Below, piece after piece: positions 16,749-25,295 of a DNA stretch of 64,000 bases. The stretch spans positions 248,001 to 312,000 of the forward strand of contig NZ_SPQS01000007.1 in assembly GCF_004570865.1 (NCBI RefSeq). Direction: 5' to 3'. The stretch comes from Bradyrhizobium frederickii (GTDB lineage Bacteria > Pseudomonadota > Alphaproteobacteria > Rhizobiales > Xanthobacteraceae). Below the pieces are notes generated by a model. That model was not told the DNA's origin. It was given only the letters and a program-made list of their open reading frames with translations, and ran no database searches. Numbering within the stretch: the stretch's first letter is position 1; every line of letters starts with the position of its first letter. The position numbers and the translations under genes are program-made.

Positions 16749-17777
16749 ATGCGTGTGGCGCTTAAGTACATCTGCGAGGACGTTGATCGTCATGGCAACG
16801 TCCGCTGCTACGTTCGCGCCCCCGGCAAGCGCAAGGTGCGCATCCGCGCAATGCCTGGCACCCCCGAATTCATGGAAGAATATCAGGCCGCGATCACGAC
16901 AGCCGCCGAGGCGCCGCTGCGACAGGCTGACGAGGCCAAAAGGGGATCGTTCCGCTATCTCTGCATCCGCTACTATTCGAGTGCAGCTTACAAAGCGTTG
17001 GACGTCAGCACCCGCAATTGGCAGCGCCGTGCGCTCGACGAAATCGCGCAAGACCATGGAGCTAAGCAGGTTGCTACAATGCAAGCTCGCCACGTTCGCA
17101 GGCTTCGCGATGCAAAGACCGAAACGCCCGCCGCCGCCAATCAGCGACTGAAGGCTTTGCGCGCTCTGTTCACGTGGGCCAATGAGGCGGAAGAAACGTC
17201 GGTCAATCCGACGATTGGAGTTAGAAAGCTGAAATACCAGTCGGATGGACACCACACTTGGACGGATGACGAAATTCAACGATTCCACGAACGTCATCCG
17301 CTCGGCTCTCAAGCGCGACTTGCGCTCGATTTGCTGCGCTACACGACCGGGCGTCGTGAGGATGCTCCGCGCCTTGGTCGGCAGCACGTGCGCGATGGAC
17401 GTATCCGCTTCCGCCAAGCAAAGAACGAGCATCGTAATCCGGTCGACATTGATATCCCCGTCCACCCAGCGCTTGCGGAAAGCATCGCCGCAGCCAAAGT
17501 CACCAGCAATATGACGTTCCTGCTCACCGAATTCGGCAAACCGTTCACAGCAAACGGCTTTGGCAATAAGTTTAAAGACTGGTGCCGCCAAGCCGATCTT
17601 CCCCATTGCTCTGCTCACGGCATACGTAAGGCGACTCTGACTAAGCTTGCCGAGAGGGGAGCAACGCCACATGAAATTATGGCGGTTGGCGGCCACCGGT
17701 CATTGGAAGAGGTAGAGCGATATACCGCCAAAGCACGGCGATCGACGATGGCCGACTCTGCGTTGAGAAAACTCTAA
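16749..17777 (+). CDS. Tyrosine recombinase (phage-type integrase)
   Basis: 342-residue site-specific recombinase. An N-terminal arm-binding region is followed by a SAM-like core-binding domain and a catalytic domain with TTGRRED (first Arg), the AKNEHRN lysine segment, HGIRKA (His-x-x-Arg), GGHRSLEEVERYT (second His and nucleophile Tyr); the set looks complete. ATG 16749 follows the upstream stop directly; ATG 16725 would overlap it by 22 nt. It lies about 1 kb from attR, and probably inserts the element into the tRNA-like 3' end. Confidence 0.9.
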   Translation: MRVALKYICEDVDRHGNVRCYVRAPGKRKVRIRAMPGTPEFMEEYQAAITTAAEAPLRQADEAKRGSFRYLCIRYYSSAAYKALDVSTRNWQRRALDEIAQDHGAKQVATMQARHVRRLRDAKTETPAAANQRLKALRALFTWANEAEETSVNPTIGVRKLKYQSDGHHTWTDDEIQRFHERHPLGSQARLALDLLRYTTGRREDAPRLGRQHVRDGRIRFRQAKNEHRNPVDIDIPVHPALAESIAAAKVTSNMTFLLTEFGKPFTANGFGNKFKDWCRQADLPHCSAHGIRKATLTKLAERGATPHEIMAVGGHRSLEEVERYTAKARRSTMADSALRKL

Positions 17778-17790
17778 AGAGGGAATTACG

Positions 17791-18750
17791 GTGCCGCCTG
17801 TGAATTGGAAGCTCACGGCTTCATCTGACGACCTTAATCAAGGTCCTGAAATCTGCATTCGTAGGCTGCGACAACTCAAGGCGATCGTTCACGGCTATGA
17901 AGACGGTGAACTTTGGCCCCTTGCCCTCGTGAATGTCGCCACATGTTTAGAGTGGTTCGCGCGCTCGATCATAAAACATCTAATCGATTACTCGGCAGAC
18001 CGAATTAATCCAGATGCCAAACTGCTACGCGAGCTGAAGATCAACTACAGCTTGATCCTACAGGCTCACGTGAATCGCTTTTCTATCGGCGATATTGTCG
18101 CGATGAGTCGAAATTTCTCATCGTACGACGAGATCGAAGGCACGTTGAACGACCTGACGAAAGAAGCAAAGCTATCAGTCCTGGCCCGCGTTCGGTTGTC
18201 GTGGGCCGATCTGATGAAAAATGCTTTTCGAGAGGGAGCTTGGTCGCAGCGTACTATCGAAGAGCGGCTAAATACGTTGTTTAGGAAGCGCAACGAGTTG
18301 GTGCATGGCTCCCCGCGCCACCTCGCCTACGATGACCAGTTGGAAGCCCTGGTTTCGAAGCGGGAGCTGGCCTTGTTTATACATGCTGCAATCGAATACA
18401 TGAGGCACGTCACATCGTCTCTCGCGAAGTTCATTCCAGAGCTTCGCGCGAGGTCTACGTACGACAATAACGTCAATCAGCGGAGCCGGCTTGAGAACAG
18501 TGAAAAAGCGATTGATCGGTTAGAGCTGGCTATCCTAAGCCGGTTAGCAGCCGATCCGCTTCATCTTGAGCACTTTCGCAAAGCGCAACGCGCCTGGCGC
18601 GCTTGGCGCGGTCGAGAGGCGAACTTTCAAACGACCACTTTATGGGGGCCAGAGGGTTCCGGCAGGCCAGCAATCTTCATGGGGCGAGAAACGTCACTCA
18701 ACATGGATAGACTGCGCAGCCTTGAGGGCTATCTTCAACAGATCACTTGA
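17791..18750 (+). CDS. HEPN-domain protein with C-terminal LprI-like domain (putative defence protein)
   Basis: 319-residue protein starting at GTG, 13 bp after the integrase stop, with AAAGAGGGA as ribosome site. The all-helical N-terminal part carries an R-x4-H motif, RNELVHG (Arg167, His172), characteristic of HEPN ribonucleases in toxin and abortive-infection systems. Residues about 240-319 (HLEHFRKAQRAWRAWRGREANFQ to DRLRSLEGYL) resemble the LprI/DUF1311 fold, but the cysteines usual in exported members are absent and no signal peptide is present, so it would act in the cytoplasm. The pairing is unusual. Its place at the end of the element beside the integrase is typical for satellite cargo. 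Confidence 0.6.
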   Translation: MPPVNWKLTASSDDLNQGPEICIRRLRQLKAIVHGYEDGELWPLALVNVATCLEWFARSIIKHLIDYSADRINPDAKLLRELKINYSLILQAHVNRFSIGDIVAMSRNFSSYDEIEGTLNDLTKEAKLSVLARVRLSWADLMKNAFREGAWSQRTIEERLNTLFRKRNELVHGSPRHLAYDDQLEALVSKRELALFIHAAIEYMRHVTSSLAKFIPELRARSTYDNNVNQRSRLENSEKAIDRLELAILSRLAADPLHLEHFRKAQRAWRAWRGREANFQTTTLWGPEGSGRPAIFMGRETSLNMDRLRSLEGYLQQIT

Positions 18751-18851
18751 TTGAGGCTGGCTCAAACACTGAACAGATACTGTCCCACCTCGCTTTTGAG
18801 TGGGACAAAAATCTGAAAAACTCCAGCAATCACAAAGGCAAAACGAAACGA

Positions 18852-18869
18852 TGGCGCTCCCTAGGGGAA
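18852..18869. repeat. attR: right 18-bp direct repeat
   Basis: ATGGCGCTCCCTAGGGGA, identical to 7026-7043. On the minus strand it reads as the acceptor end and part of the T arm of a tRNA, ending in GCCA. Confidence 0.75.
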
Positions 18870-18901
18870 TCGAACCCCTGCTTCAGCCTTGAGAGGGTTG
18901 C
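18853..18901 (-). pseudogene. 3' half of a tRNA-Glu(CTC)-like sequence at attR
   Basis: Read on the minus strand it gives an anticodon loop CTCTCAA (anticodon CTC), the T arm AGGGG-TTCGATT-CCCCT, the acceptor strand AGGGAGC, discriminator G and CCA, close to bacterial tRNA-Glu 3' ends. The matching 5' acceptor strand (GCTCCCT) and a D arm are not found upstream, and the anticodon stem has a mismatch, so this is probably a tRNA relic used as an integration target rather than a working gene. Confidence 0.5.
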
Positions 18902-19068
18902 TAAGGCCATCCCATTGGGAATGTCGGCAAGGATTAGCCTGTCTGCTCTGCAGGATTCAAATACAGAGAGATTTTTCGTCGAAGCGATTTGCTACCCGAT
19001 CGCTCATTCCTTTTGGACTTTGCGTGATAGGCATCTCTCGACGACGGGTTCTGGGCGGCACCAGTGCT

Positions 19069-19770
19069 TCAGCATCCCGGCGGCAGGATCGGCGACACGC
19101 CCGGCGTTGGCGCTGCACCTGAGGCGTTGGCCGGCAACACCGTCGCAGGCGAGGCCAGATTCATCGAGACGCCTTCCGCGCAAGCCGAACTGTTCGGGCT
19201 CGGCACGACAGCGGCACTCGGGTCTATGCCTGTGCCCCCGGCGTCGCCGGTGTCCACCAGGATCGTGCCGGGTGCCGGGCTTGCAGCCACTTGCGGAATC
19301 GATAGCGGCAGAGACGCAGCGCTCGTCACCTGCCCTCCCGGCGTCGAGCTGCATGCCGCCGGCGCACCTGTTCCCGCCGGCGCAGCCGCGGAAATCGTCC
19401 CGATGGAGCTGCTGTTCTGTCCCGTGACCGGCAGGATCGGAGCCGCGATGCCCGAGGTTGGAAGGCCCGTGGGCGATACGACCGGAGTCGGCGGCACCGG
19501 CGTCAGTGATGACGACGGTGGGGCGCAGACGACCACCGTCCCCGGCGTCGTCGGATCCGACGCGAGCGGAACGGGCGCCAGCGTCGTATCAGGCGCGCCC
19601 GACACGGTCGTCGCCGAAAACGGCCCCGGCCCGTTGAGCGGCGAGATCACGATCGCGCCCGGCACCGTCGGCAGATCCATTGCCGTGCTGCCGGTCGTTG
19701 CGACCTGTGCCTCGCCCGGAGAGCTGCCGAGCAGCAGAGCCATCACCGTTGCAAACACGATCCGTATCAT
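19069..19770 (-). CDS. Exported Pro/Thr/Ser/Ala-rich hypothetical protein
   Basis: 233 residues from the ATG at 19770. A signal peptide (MIRIVFATVMALLLGSSPGEAQ, cut near residue 22) is followed by a low-complexity chain rich in Pro, Thr, Ser, Gly and Ala with many TP, VP and SP pairs, ending PPGC. It is the last gene after the RND pump genes (11 bp after the adaptor stop), so it probably shares their transcript. The role is unknown; a periplasmic or surface linker protein is possible. Confidence 0.7.
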   Translation of the reverse strand: MIRIVFATVMALLLGSSPGEAQVATTGSTAMDLPTVPGAIVISPLNGPGPFSATTVSGAPDTTLAPVPLASDPTTPGTVVVCAPPSSSLTPVPPTPVVSPTGLPTSGIAAPILPVTGQNSSSIGTISAAAPAGTGAPAACSSTPGGQVTSAASLPLSIPQVAASPAPGTILVDTGDAGGTGIDPSAAVVPSPNSSACAEGVSMNLASPATVLPANASGAAPTPGVSPILPPGC

Positions 19771-19781
19771 CTCTGTGGTCC

Positions 19782-21053
19782 CTAGCTGGCTTCGGTCTTG
19801 CGAACGGCGACCTTGCTGCCTTCTGCCAGATTGACCGCGGGATTGAGCACGACCTGATCGCCGGCCTGCACGCCGTCGCGCACTTCCACCGTGGTACCGA
19901 AGTCCCGGGAGATCGAGACCTGCTGAAATTGAACCGTGCCGTTCCGTACGACCACGACATGGAGGCCGTTCTGATCGAAGACGAGCGCGTCGGACGGAAT
20001 CGTCACTGATGGCGTCCTGCGCGGGATTGACAATTCGACGGTGCAATAGATGCCGGGACTGAGCAGGCCATCGGGATTGGGGACGTCGATCTCGGTCAGC
20101 AGCGTCCGGCTCCCCGGCTGCAGCGCGGTCGCGATCCGCGTGACCTTGCCTGCAAACGTCCGCCCCGGAATCTCGGGGACGCGGATGGCCGCATCGACGC
20201 CGGGCCCGACTCCGAATGCCTCGTCCTGCGGTACGAAGACCTGGGTTCGGATGACGTCGGAGTGCATCATCGTGAACATGAAGGTGGAGCCTGCTTGCAC
20301 CAGGCTGCCATTGTCCACGTTGCGCTGAGTGACCACGCCGTCGAACGGCGCCACCACGCTCTGGTAAGCCTTCTCCTGCTGGAGGACGCGAATCTGCGCC
20401 TCCTGCGCTGCGATGTTCGACTGGGCGACGCCCACCGCACCCTGCTGCGCGCGCAGGGTGAGGCGGTCGTTGTCGCCCTGCTGTGCTGTCAACCAGCCTT
20501 GCTTGACGAGATTGCTATCCCGCGAATTGGTGACGTCGGCCAGCTCCCGGCTCGCCTGCGCCTGCTGAAGCGCGGCCTGGTCCTGGGCGAGCGTCGCCTG
20601 CGCCTGCGCGATCTGCTGGTCCAGCTCGGGCGCGGTGATTTCCGCGAGGAGATCGCCCCTCTTGACCCGATCGCCGATATCGACGTAGCGCTTCTCGATA
20701 TAGCCGCTGGTCCGCGCGAAAATGTTGGCCGCTTCGAACGCAGTCGTCGTCGCCGGCAAGCTCACCTTCATGAAGTCGCCGCTGGGCTTGACTGTCGCCA
20801 CCCGAACTTCCGGAACGTTGCTCCGAACCTGCTCTGCCACCGCGGCAACGTCACGCGCGGCCTCGTAGTGCCGCCAGCCGCCAATGCCGAGACCGCTCGC
20901 AAGCAGCAGGAGCACACCTCCCCCGAGCAGCGCGCCACCGTAATGGCGTCCGGATCGTGCGCTCTTGCCCGGCAGCTCCACGACCCTGAGGCTCTCTGCC
21001 CCCGGGCGGTCTCTCGCCCCCTCATCATCGGTCCTTGCTCGAACATCACTCAT
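19782..21053 (-). CDS. RND efflux periplasmic adaptor subunit
   Basis: 423-residue membrane fusion protein. A cytoplasmic N-terminus and one membrane segment (about 38-60) are followed by the lipoyl half (IFARTSGYIEKRYVDIGDRVKRGDLLAEI), a long alpha hairpin (QQIAQAQATLAQDQAALQQAQ), the second lipoyl half (VVAPFDGVVTQRNVDNGSLV) and beta-barrel/MP domains. Its ATG overlaps the stop of the permease gene (ATGA), so the two are translationally coupled. An outer-membrane channel gene is not present in the window. Confidence 0.92.
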   Translation of the reverse strand: MSDVRARTDDEGARDRPGAESLRVVELPGKSARSGRHYGGALLGGGVLLLLASGLGIGGWRHYEAARDVAAVAEQVRSNVPEVRVATVKPSGDFMKVSLPATTTAFEAANIFARTSGYIEKRYVDIGDRVKRGDLLAEITAPELDQQIAQAQATLAQDQAALQQAQASRELADVTNSRDSNLVKQGWLTAQQGDNDRLTLRAQQGAVGVAQSNIAAQEAQIRVLQQEKAYQSVVAPFDGVVTQRNVDNGSLVQAGSTFMFTMMHSDVIRTQVFVPQDEAFGVGPGVDAAIRVPEIPGRTFAGKVTRIATALQPGSRTLLTEIDVPNPDGLLSPGIYCTVELSIPRRTPSVTIPSDALVFDQNGLHVVVVRNGTVQFQQVSISRDFGTTVEVRDGVQAGDQVVLNPAVNLAEGSKVAVRKTEAS

Positions 21054-24000
21054 TCCGGTTGCTCCTCGAATACGCCGTGGCGGGGCTTGCCGTCGTTGCC
21101 CTTGCGAAGCATTGCAAAGAGGTAAGGCACGATCAGCAGTGTGGTCGGGGTCGCGAACAGCAGCCCGCCGATGACCGCCCGCGCGAGCGCCGCATTCTGC
21201 TCCTCGCCCGGCCCGCCGATCGCCATCGGGATCATGCCCACGATCATCGCCGCGGCGGTCATCAGCACGGGCCGGATCCTCGTTCGGCCCGCACTGAGTG
21301 CCGCCTGGAAGGCCGATTGTCCCTTCAACTGCTCGTCACGCGCGAAGGTCACGAGCAGGATGGAGTTCGCCGAGGCAACGCCGATCGCCATGATGGCTCC
21401 CATCAGCGAGGGCACGTTCAGCGTCGTCCCGGTGATGAACAGCATCGTCACGATGCCGCAGAATGTCGCCGGCAGCGCCATGATGACGACGAACGGATCG
21501 CCGAAATTCTGGTAGTTCACGACCATCAGCAGGTACACCAGGATGGCCGCGAACAGCAGTCCAATCCCTAGATCGCGGAACGACTGATGCATGCTCTGGA
21601 TCTGCCCCAGAACCTGAATCGAATTGCCCGGCTGGAGCTGCTTTTTCAGCGTTGACGTCACCTTCTCGATGTCAGCCGCAACGCTGCCGAGATCCCGGCC
21701 CTGCACGCTGGCATAGACGTCGTACACCGGCTGGACATTGGCCTGGTTCGAGTTGGTGGGAACGGTGCCCCGCTTGAACGTCGCGACATTGCTGAGCAGG
21801 CCCGGCACCGTCTGCCCGCTTGCGGCGAGCGAGGCCGACACCGGCGTGTTGCCCAGGGCGTTCAGCGAATTGGCCCTGTACTCTGGCGTCTGCACCGCCA
21901 GGTAATACGGGATGCCCGACGTCGGATCCGTCCAGAAATTCGGCGAAACCTGCGCGGACGAGCTGAGGCTGACATTGACGTTGGTCGCCACCGTGCTGGC
22001 GTTGAGGCCCAGTTGCGCGGCGCGGATGCGGTCGATGTCGGCGTAGAGCGCGGGAGCATCGACCTCCTGCTGTAGATGCGCATCGACCACGCCGGGGATC
22101 GCCGCGAGACTCTTCTGCAGCTCCTTGGCGACGGCCAGATTGTTGTTGTCGTAGCCGACCGTGCGGACATCGATCTGCGCCGGAAGACCGAAATTCAGGA
22201 TCTGCGTAACGATGTCGGCCGCCTGGAAATAGAAGGTGTCCTCCGGGAATGCGGATGGCAGCACCTGCCGCAGCTTCCTGACGTAATCAGCAGTCGGCTT
22301 GTGCCCATCCCTCAGCGACACCAGAATGGTGCCGTCGTTCACCCCGATCGTGGAGCCATCGGTGAATGCGAGATTGTAGGGACGCGCCGGCAGGCCAATG
22401 TTGTCGACGATCAGCGCCCGGTCACGCTCGGGAATGACTTCGCGGATCTTGTCCTCGACCGCCTGGAAAATCGCTTCCGTCCGCTCGATCCTCGTGCCCG
22501 CGGGGGCGCGAACATGGAGCTGGATCTGGCCGCCGTCGATCAGGGGATAGAAGTCCCTGCCGACATAGACGAACATGGTGGCTCCGAGCGCCAGCACCAG
22601 CACGGCGACGACGGGCACGATGGCGCGATGTCGCAGCAATTTCAGCAGGAGATCGGAATACCCATCGCGCAGACGCTCGAAGCCGCGCTCGAATGCCGCG
22701 GAGGCGCGCGCGAATATTCCCGGCGGACGCTCGCCCTCACCATGGCGTCGCTCACCCTTCAGCAGCAGGCCGATGGTGATCGGCGTGAGCGTCCGCGACA
22801 GCCCGTATGACGCCAGCATCGCGAACACCACGGCGAGGCCGAGCGGTGTGAACAGATATTTGGCCGGCCCCTCCAGGAATACGACCGAGGTGAACACGCA
22901 ACTGATCGCGAGCGTCGAGACGAGTGTCGGAACAGCGATCTCGGCGGCGCCATGCAGGGTCGCATCCGGCAGCGGCATGCCCTCCTCGGTCCAGAGCCGG
23001 TGCGTGTTCTCGATCGTCACCGTCGAATCGTCCACGAGGATACCGACCGCGAGGGCAAGACCTCCGAGCGTCATCGTGTTGAGGGTCTCGCCGAGGAAAT
23101 AAAGGACGATCAGCGAGGACAGCATCGCCAGCGGGATCGAGATCAGGACCACCAGCGTCGATCGCCACGATCCCAGGAACACCAGGATCATCAGCGCCGT
23201 CAGGCCAGCCGCGATGGCACCTTCGCGCAGCACGCCATCGACCGAATGGGTGACGAATATCGACTGGTCGAACAGCTCGTTGATCTTCAGCCCCGCCGGC
23301 GCTGACGCGCGGATCGACGCCAAGGCGGCCTTCACGCCGTTGACCACGGCGAGGGTGGAGGCATTTCCGTTCTTGATGACGCTGAGCAGGACGGCGCGGT
23401 GGCCGTCCTCGCGCACGATGTTCTGCTGGACCTGGGCGCCGTCGCGGACCTGGGCGACGTCCTTCAGGAAGATAGTGGCCCCGTTCGTGAACTTGACCGG
23501 AATCATGTTGAGATCCTGGACCGTGGCCGGCGTGGCGTTGGTGCGAACGGTGTACTGGGTGTCGCCGATTTTGGTCGTGCCGGTCGGCAGCGTCAGGTTC
23601 TGGGTGTTCACCGCATTGACGATGTCCAGCGGCGTCAATCCGCGCGACAGCAGCTTGTTCGGATCGATGTCGACCATGATCTGGCGGTATTTGCCGCCTA
23701 CGGGCGTGGGCAAGGTCACGCCGGGAACGGGAGCCAGCTGCTGGCGGACCCGATAGATGCCGAAATCGTAGAGCTGCTGCTCATTGAGGCTGTTCGACTC
23801 GAGGCTGAGCTGGAGCACCGGCACGCTCGAGGCATTGAACTGCACGATGATCGGCGGCTGGATGCCCGGCGGCATCAGGGCGCGGATCGCATTGGTCGCC
23901 GAGACGATCTGCGAGATCGCGAGATCGAGATTGACGTCCGGCTGGAAGTAGATCTTCTGAACCGACAGACCGTTGAGGGTCTGCGCCTCGATATTCTTGA

Positions 24001-24232
24001 TGCCGCTGACGTTGGCGCTGATCGAATACTGGCTGTAGGTGCTGACGCGCTGCTCCATCTCCGGCGTCGACAGGCCGGTATAGCTCCAGATGACCGTGAC
24101 GACGGGGATCTGGATCTCCGGAAAAATATCGGTGGGCATCGAGCGGATCGCGATGCCGCCGAGGAACAGGATCAGCGCGGCAAGCACATAGAATGTGTGC
24201 GGAAGCCGTAGCGCGAAGCGAACAATGCCCAT
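21050..24232 (-). CDS. RND-family multidrug/solvent efflux permease
   Basis: 1060-residue inner-membrane transporter of the HAE1/AcrB group with the usual 12-helix layout and two large periplasmic loops. N-terminal helix and porter entry read VLAALILFLGGIAIRSMPTDIFPEIQIPVV; helix 4 carries the proton-relay pair in GILVDDSTVTIENTHR. It would exchange protons for exported compounds together with the adaptor gene downstream. It is preceded on the same strand by an RpoH-like sigma gene (79 bp) and further up by a two-component pair. The cargo is unknown. Confidence 0.93.
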   Translation of the reverse strand: MGIVRFALRLPHTFYVLAALILFLGGIAIRSMPTDIFPEIQIPVVTVIWSYTGLSTPEMEQRVSTYSQYSISANVSGIKNIEAQTLNGLSVQKIYFQPDVNLDLAISQIVSATNAIRALMPPGIQPPIIVQFNASSVPVLQLSLESNSLNEQQLYDFGIYRVRQQLAPVPGVTLPTPVGGKYRQIMVDIDPNKLLSRGLTPLDIVNAVNTQNLTLPTGTTKIGDTQYTVRTNATPATVQDLNMIPVKFTNGATIFLKDVAQVRDGAQVQQNIVREDGHRAVLLSVIKNGNASTLAVVNGVKAALASIRASAPAGLKINELFDQSIFVTHSVDGVLREGAIAAGLTALMILVFLGSWRSTLVVLISIPLAMLSSLIVLYFLGETLNTMTLGGLALAVGILVDDSTVTIENTHRLWTEEGMPLPDATLHGAAEIAVPTLVSTLAISCVFTSVVFLEGPAKYLFTPLGLAVVFAMLASYGLSRTLTPITIGLLLKGERRHGEGERPPGIFARASAAFERGFERLRDGYSDLLLKLLRHRAIVPVVAVLVLALGATMFVYVGRDFYPLIDGGQIQLHVRAPAGTRIERTEAIFQAVEDKIREVIPERDRALIVDNIGLPARPYNLAFTDGSTIGVNDGTILVSLRDGHKPTADYVRKLRQVLPSAFPEDTFYFQAADIVTQILNFGLPAQIDVRTVGYDNNNLAVAKELQKSLAAIPGVVDAHLQQEVDAPALYADIDRIRAAQLGLNASTVATNVNVSLSSSAQVSPNFWTDPTSGIPYYLAVQTPEYRANSLNALGNTPVSASLAASGQTVPGLLSNVATFKRGTVPTNSNQANVQPVYDVYASVQGRDLGSVAADIEKVTSTLKKQLQPGNSIQVLGQIQSMHQSFRDLGIGLLFAAILVYLLMVVNYQNFGDPFVVIMALPATFCGIVTMLFITGTTLNVPSLMGAIMAIGVASANSILLVTFARDEQLKGQSAFQAALSAGRTRIRPVLMTAAAMIVGMIPMAIGGPGEEQNAALARAVIGGLLFATPTTLLIVPYLFAMLRKGNDGKPRHGVFEEQPE

Positions 24233-24311
24233 GATGGTCTGCCTGGAGAAAATGACGCGAGATCGGCGAACAGGTGAGGACGGCCGGACCTCCGTTCAAG
24301 TGAAAACGAAT

Positions 24312-25235
24312 TCAGACGCTGCACGCGGCCGCGCGCGGCGCGTCCCGCGCGGCGAGCATGACGGCCCGCTTGACCTTGGCAAAGGCGCGAATCTCGATCT
24401 GCCTGACACGCTCGCTGGAGATGGACAATTCGCGGGCGAGTTGATCGAGCGTCACAGGACATTCCGTCAGCCGCCGCGCCTCGAAGATGTGACGTTCCCG
24501 CGCCGCAAGCCCGCCCAGCGCAACACGCAAGGCCCTGGTGCGCTGTTCCGTCTGCTCGTGATCGGCCAGCACCGTCTCAGCATCGACTGCCCCATCGACC
24601 AACAAGGCTTCCAGCTCGATTCCGCCTTCCTCGCCGCCGACGCGCGCATTCAGCGACAGGTCGCCATTCAGCCGCGCGTCCATCTCGATGACGTCACGCG
24701 CCGTCACATCGAGCTTCCCGGCGATCAGTTCGGCGACGTCGGGCGTAAGGCCTGTCATCACGCTGCCGGTGGCCTTTCTGATCTCGCTTCGGAGCTTGAA
24801 AAACAGCTTCTTCTGCGCGGCCGTCGTCCCGATCTTGACCAGGGACCAAGACCGCAGGATGTGCTCGTGAATGGCGGACTTGATCCACCAGACCGCATAG
24901 CTGGAGAATCGCGCGCCGTGACCGGGAGCGAAGCGTGATGCTGCGATCACGAGGCCGAGATTCGCCTCCGCGATCAGATCGACCAGCGGAAGGCCGTATC
25001 CCTTGTAACCACGGGCGAGCTTGGCGGCGAGCCGGAGATGGCTGGTGACGAGCGCGTCCGCCGCGCTCCGGTCCCGCGTTTCTTGCCAGCGCCGTGCCAG
25101 CTGCTGCTCCTGACCCGGCTCGAGCAGGTCAAAGCGCCTGATGCTCGCCGAATAGGCGCTGAGGAACGGCGTCGACACCGATGCGGCCGGCACTGCGACG
25201 GGATCGCGCCTCGCCAGTTCGTGGCTAGTCTGCAT
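24312..25235 (-). CDS. rpoH: RNA polymerase sigma-32 family factor (RpoH paralogue)
   Basis: 307-residue sigma-70-family factor. Region 2 reads HLRLAAKLARGYKGYGLPLVDLIAEANLGL and FSSYAVWWIKSAIHEHILRSWSLVK; the RpoH box appears as QKKLFFKLR, and region 4 ends in LSISSERVRQIEIRAFAKVK. These mark it as a sigma-32 type rather than RpoD. RBS AGGAG lies 6 nt before the ATG. Rhizobia usually have several rpoH genes; this one sits between a two-component pair and an RND pump, which suggests a specialised envelope-stress or toxic-compound response rather than the main heat-shock factor. Confidence 0.85.
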   Translation of the reverse strand: MQTSHELARRDPVAVPAASVSTPFLSAYSASIRRFDLLEPGQEQQLARRWQETRDRSAADALVTSHLRLAAKLARGYKGYGLPLVDLIAEANLGLVIAASRFAPGHGARFSSYAVWWIKSAIHEHILRSWSLVKIGTTAAQKKLFFKLRSEIRKATGSVMTGLTPDVAELIAGKLDVTARDVIEMDARLNGDLSLNARVGGEEGGIELEALLVDGAVDAETVLADHEQTEQRTRALRVALGGLAARERHIFEARRLTECPVTLDQLARELSISSERVRQIEIRAFAKVKRAVMLAARDAPRAAACSV

Positions 25236-25295
25236 TTGTCACTCCTACATTCAAGGCCAGCTGATTGATCTCGAAAGCTTCGTGCATCATCTGGC

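Larger units (their letters stand above)
7026..18869. mobile_element. Integrated satellite-like genomic island (about 11.8 kb)
   Basis: The segment is bounded by perfect 18-bp direct repeats (7026-7043 and 18852-18869); the right copy overlaps the 3' end of a tRNA-Glu-like sequence. Inside, near the right end, are an excisionase-like gene and a tyrosine integrase with a complete catalytic set. Other cargo: SF3 helicase, iteron array, MmeI-type restriction-modification gene, capsid protease-major capsid fusion, HEPN gene and unknown small genes. The restriction gene and intergenic spaces look richer in A+T than the host genes around them. No terminase, portal, tail or lysis gene is recognisable, so this resembles a phage satellite or capsid-forming island, or a decayed prophage. 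Confidence 0.8.

Noticed and set aside
18782..18806. GTCCCAC...GTGGGAC hairpin as terminator of the HEPN gene
   Set aside because: It is followed by A rather than T on the plus strand; shared GTGGGACA motifs suggest integrase arm sites instead.
18853..18901. tmRNA acceptor end as the integration target
   Set aside because: tmRNA needs a G-U pair and A discriminator for alanine; here the acceptor end has an A at position 70 and a G discriminator, which fits glutamate.
18747..19427. 226-codon plus-strand frame across the right end of the element
   Set aside because: It translates the tRNA-like attR sequence (WRSLGESNPCFSLER), which is a known kind of false protein at insertion sites.
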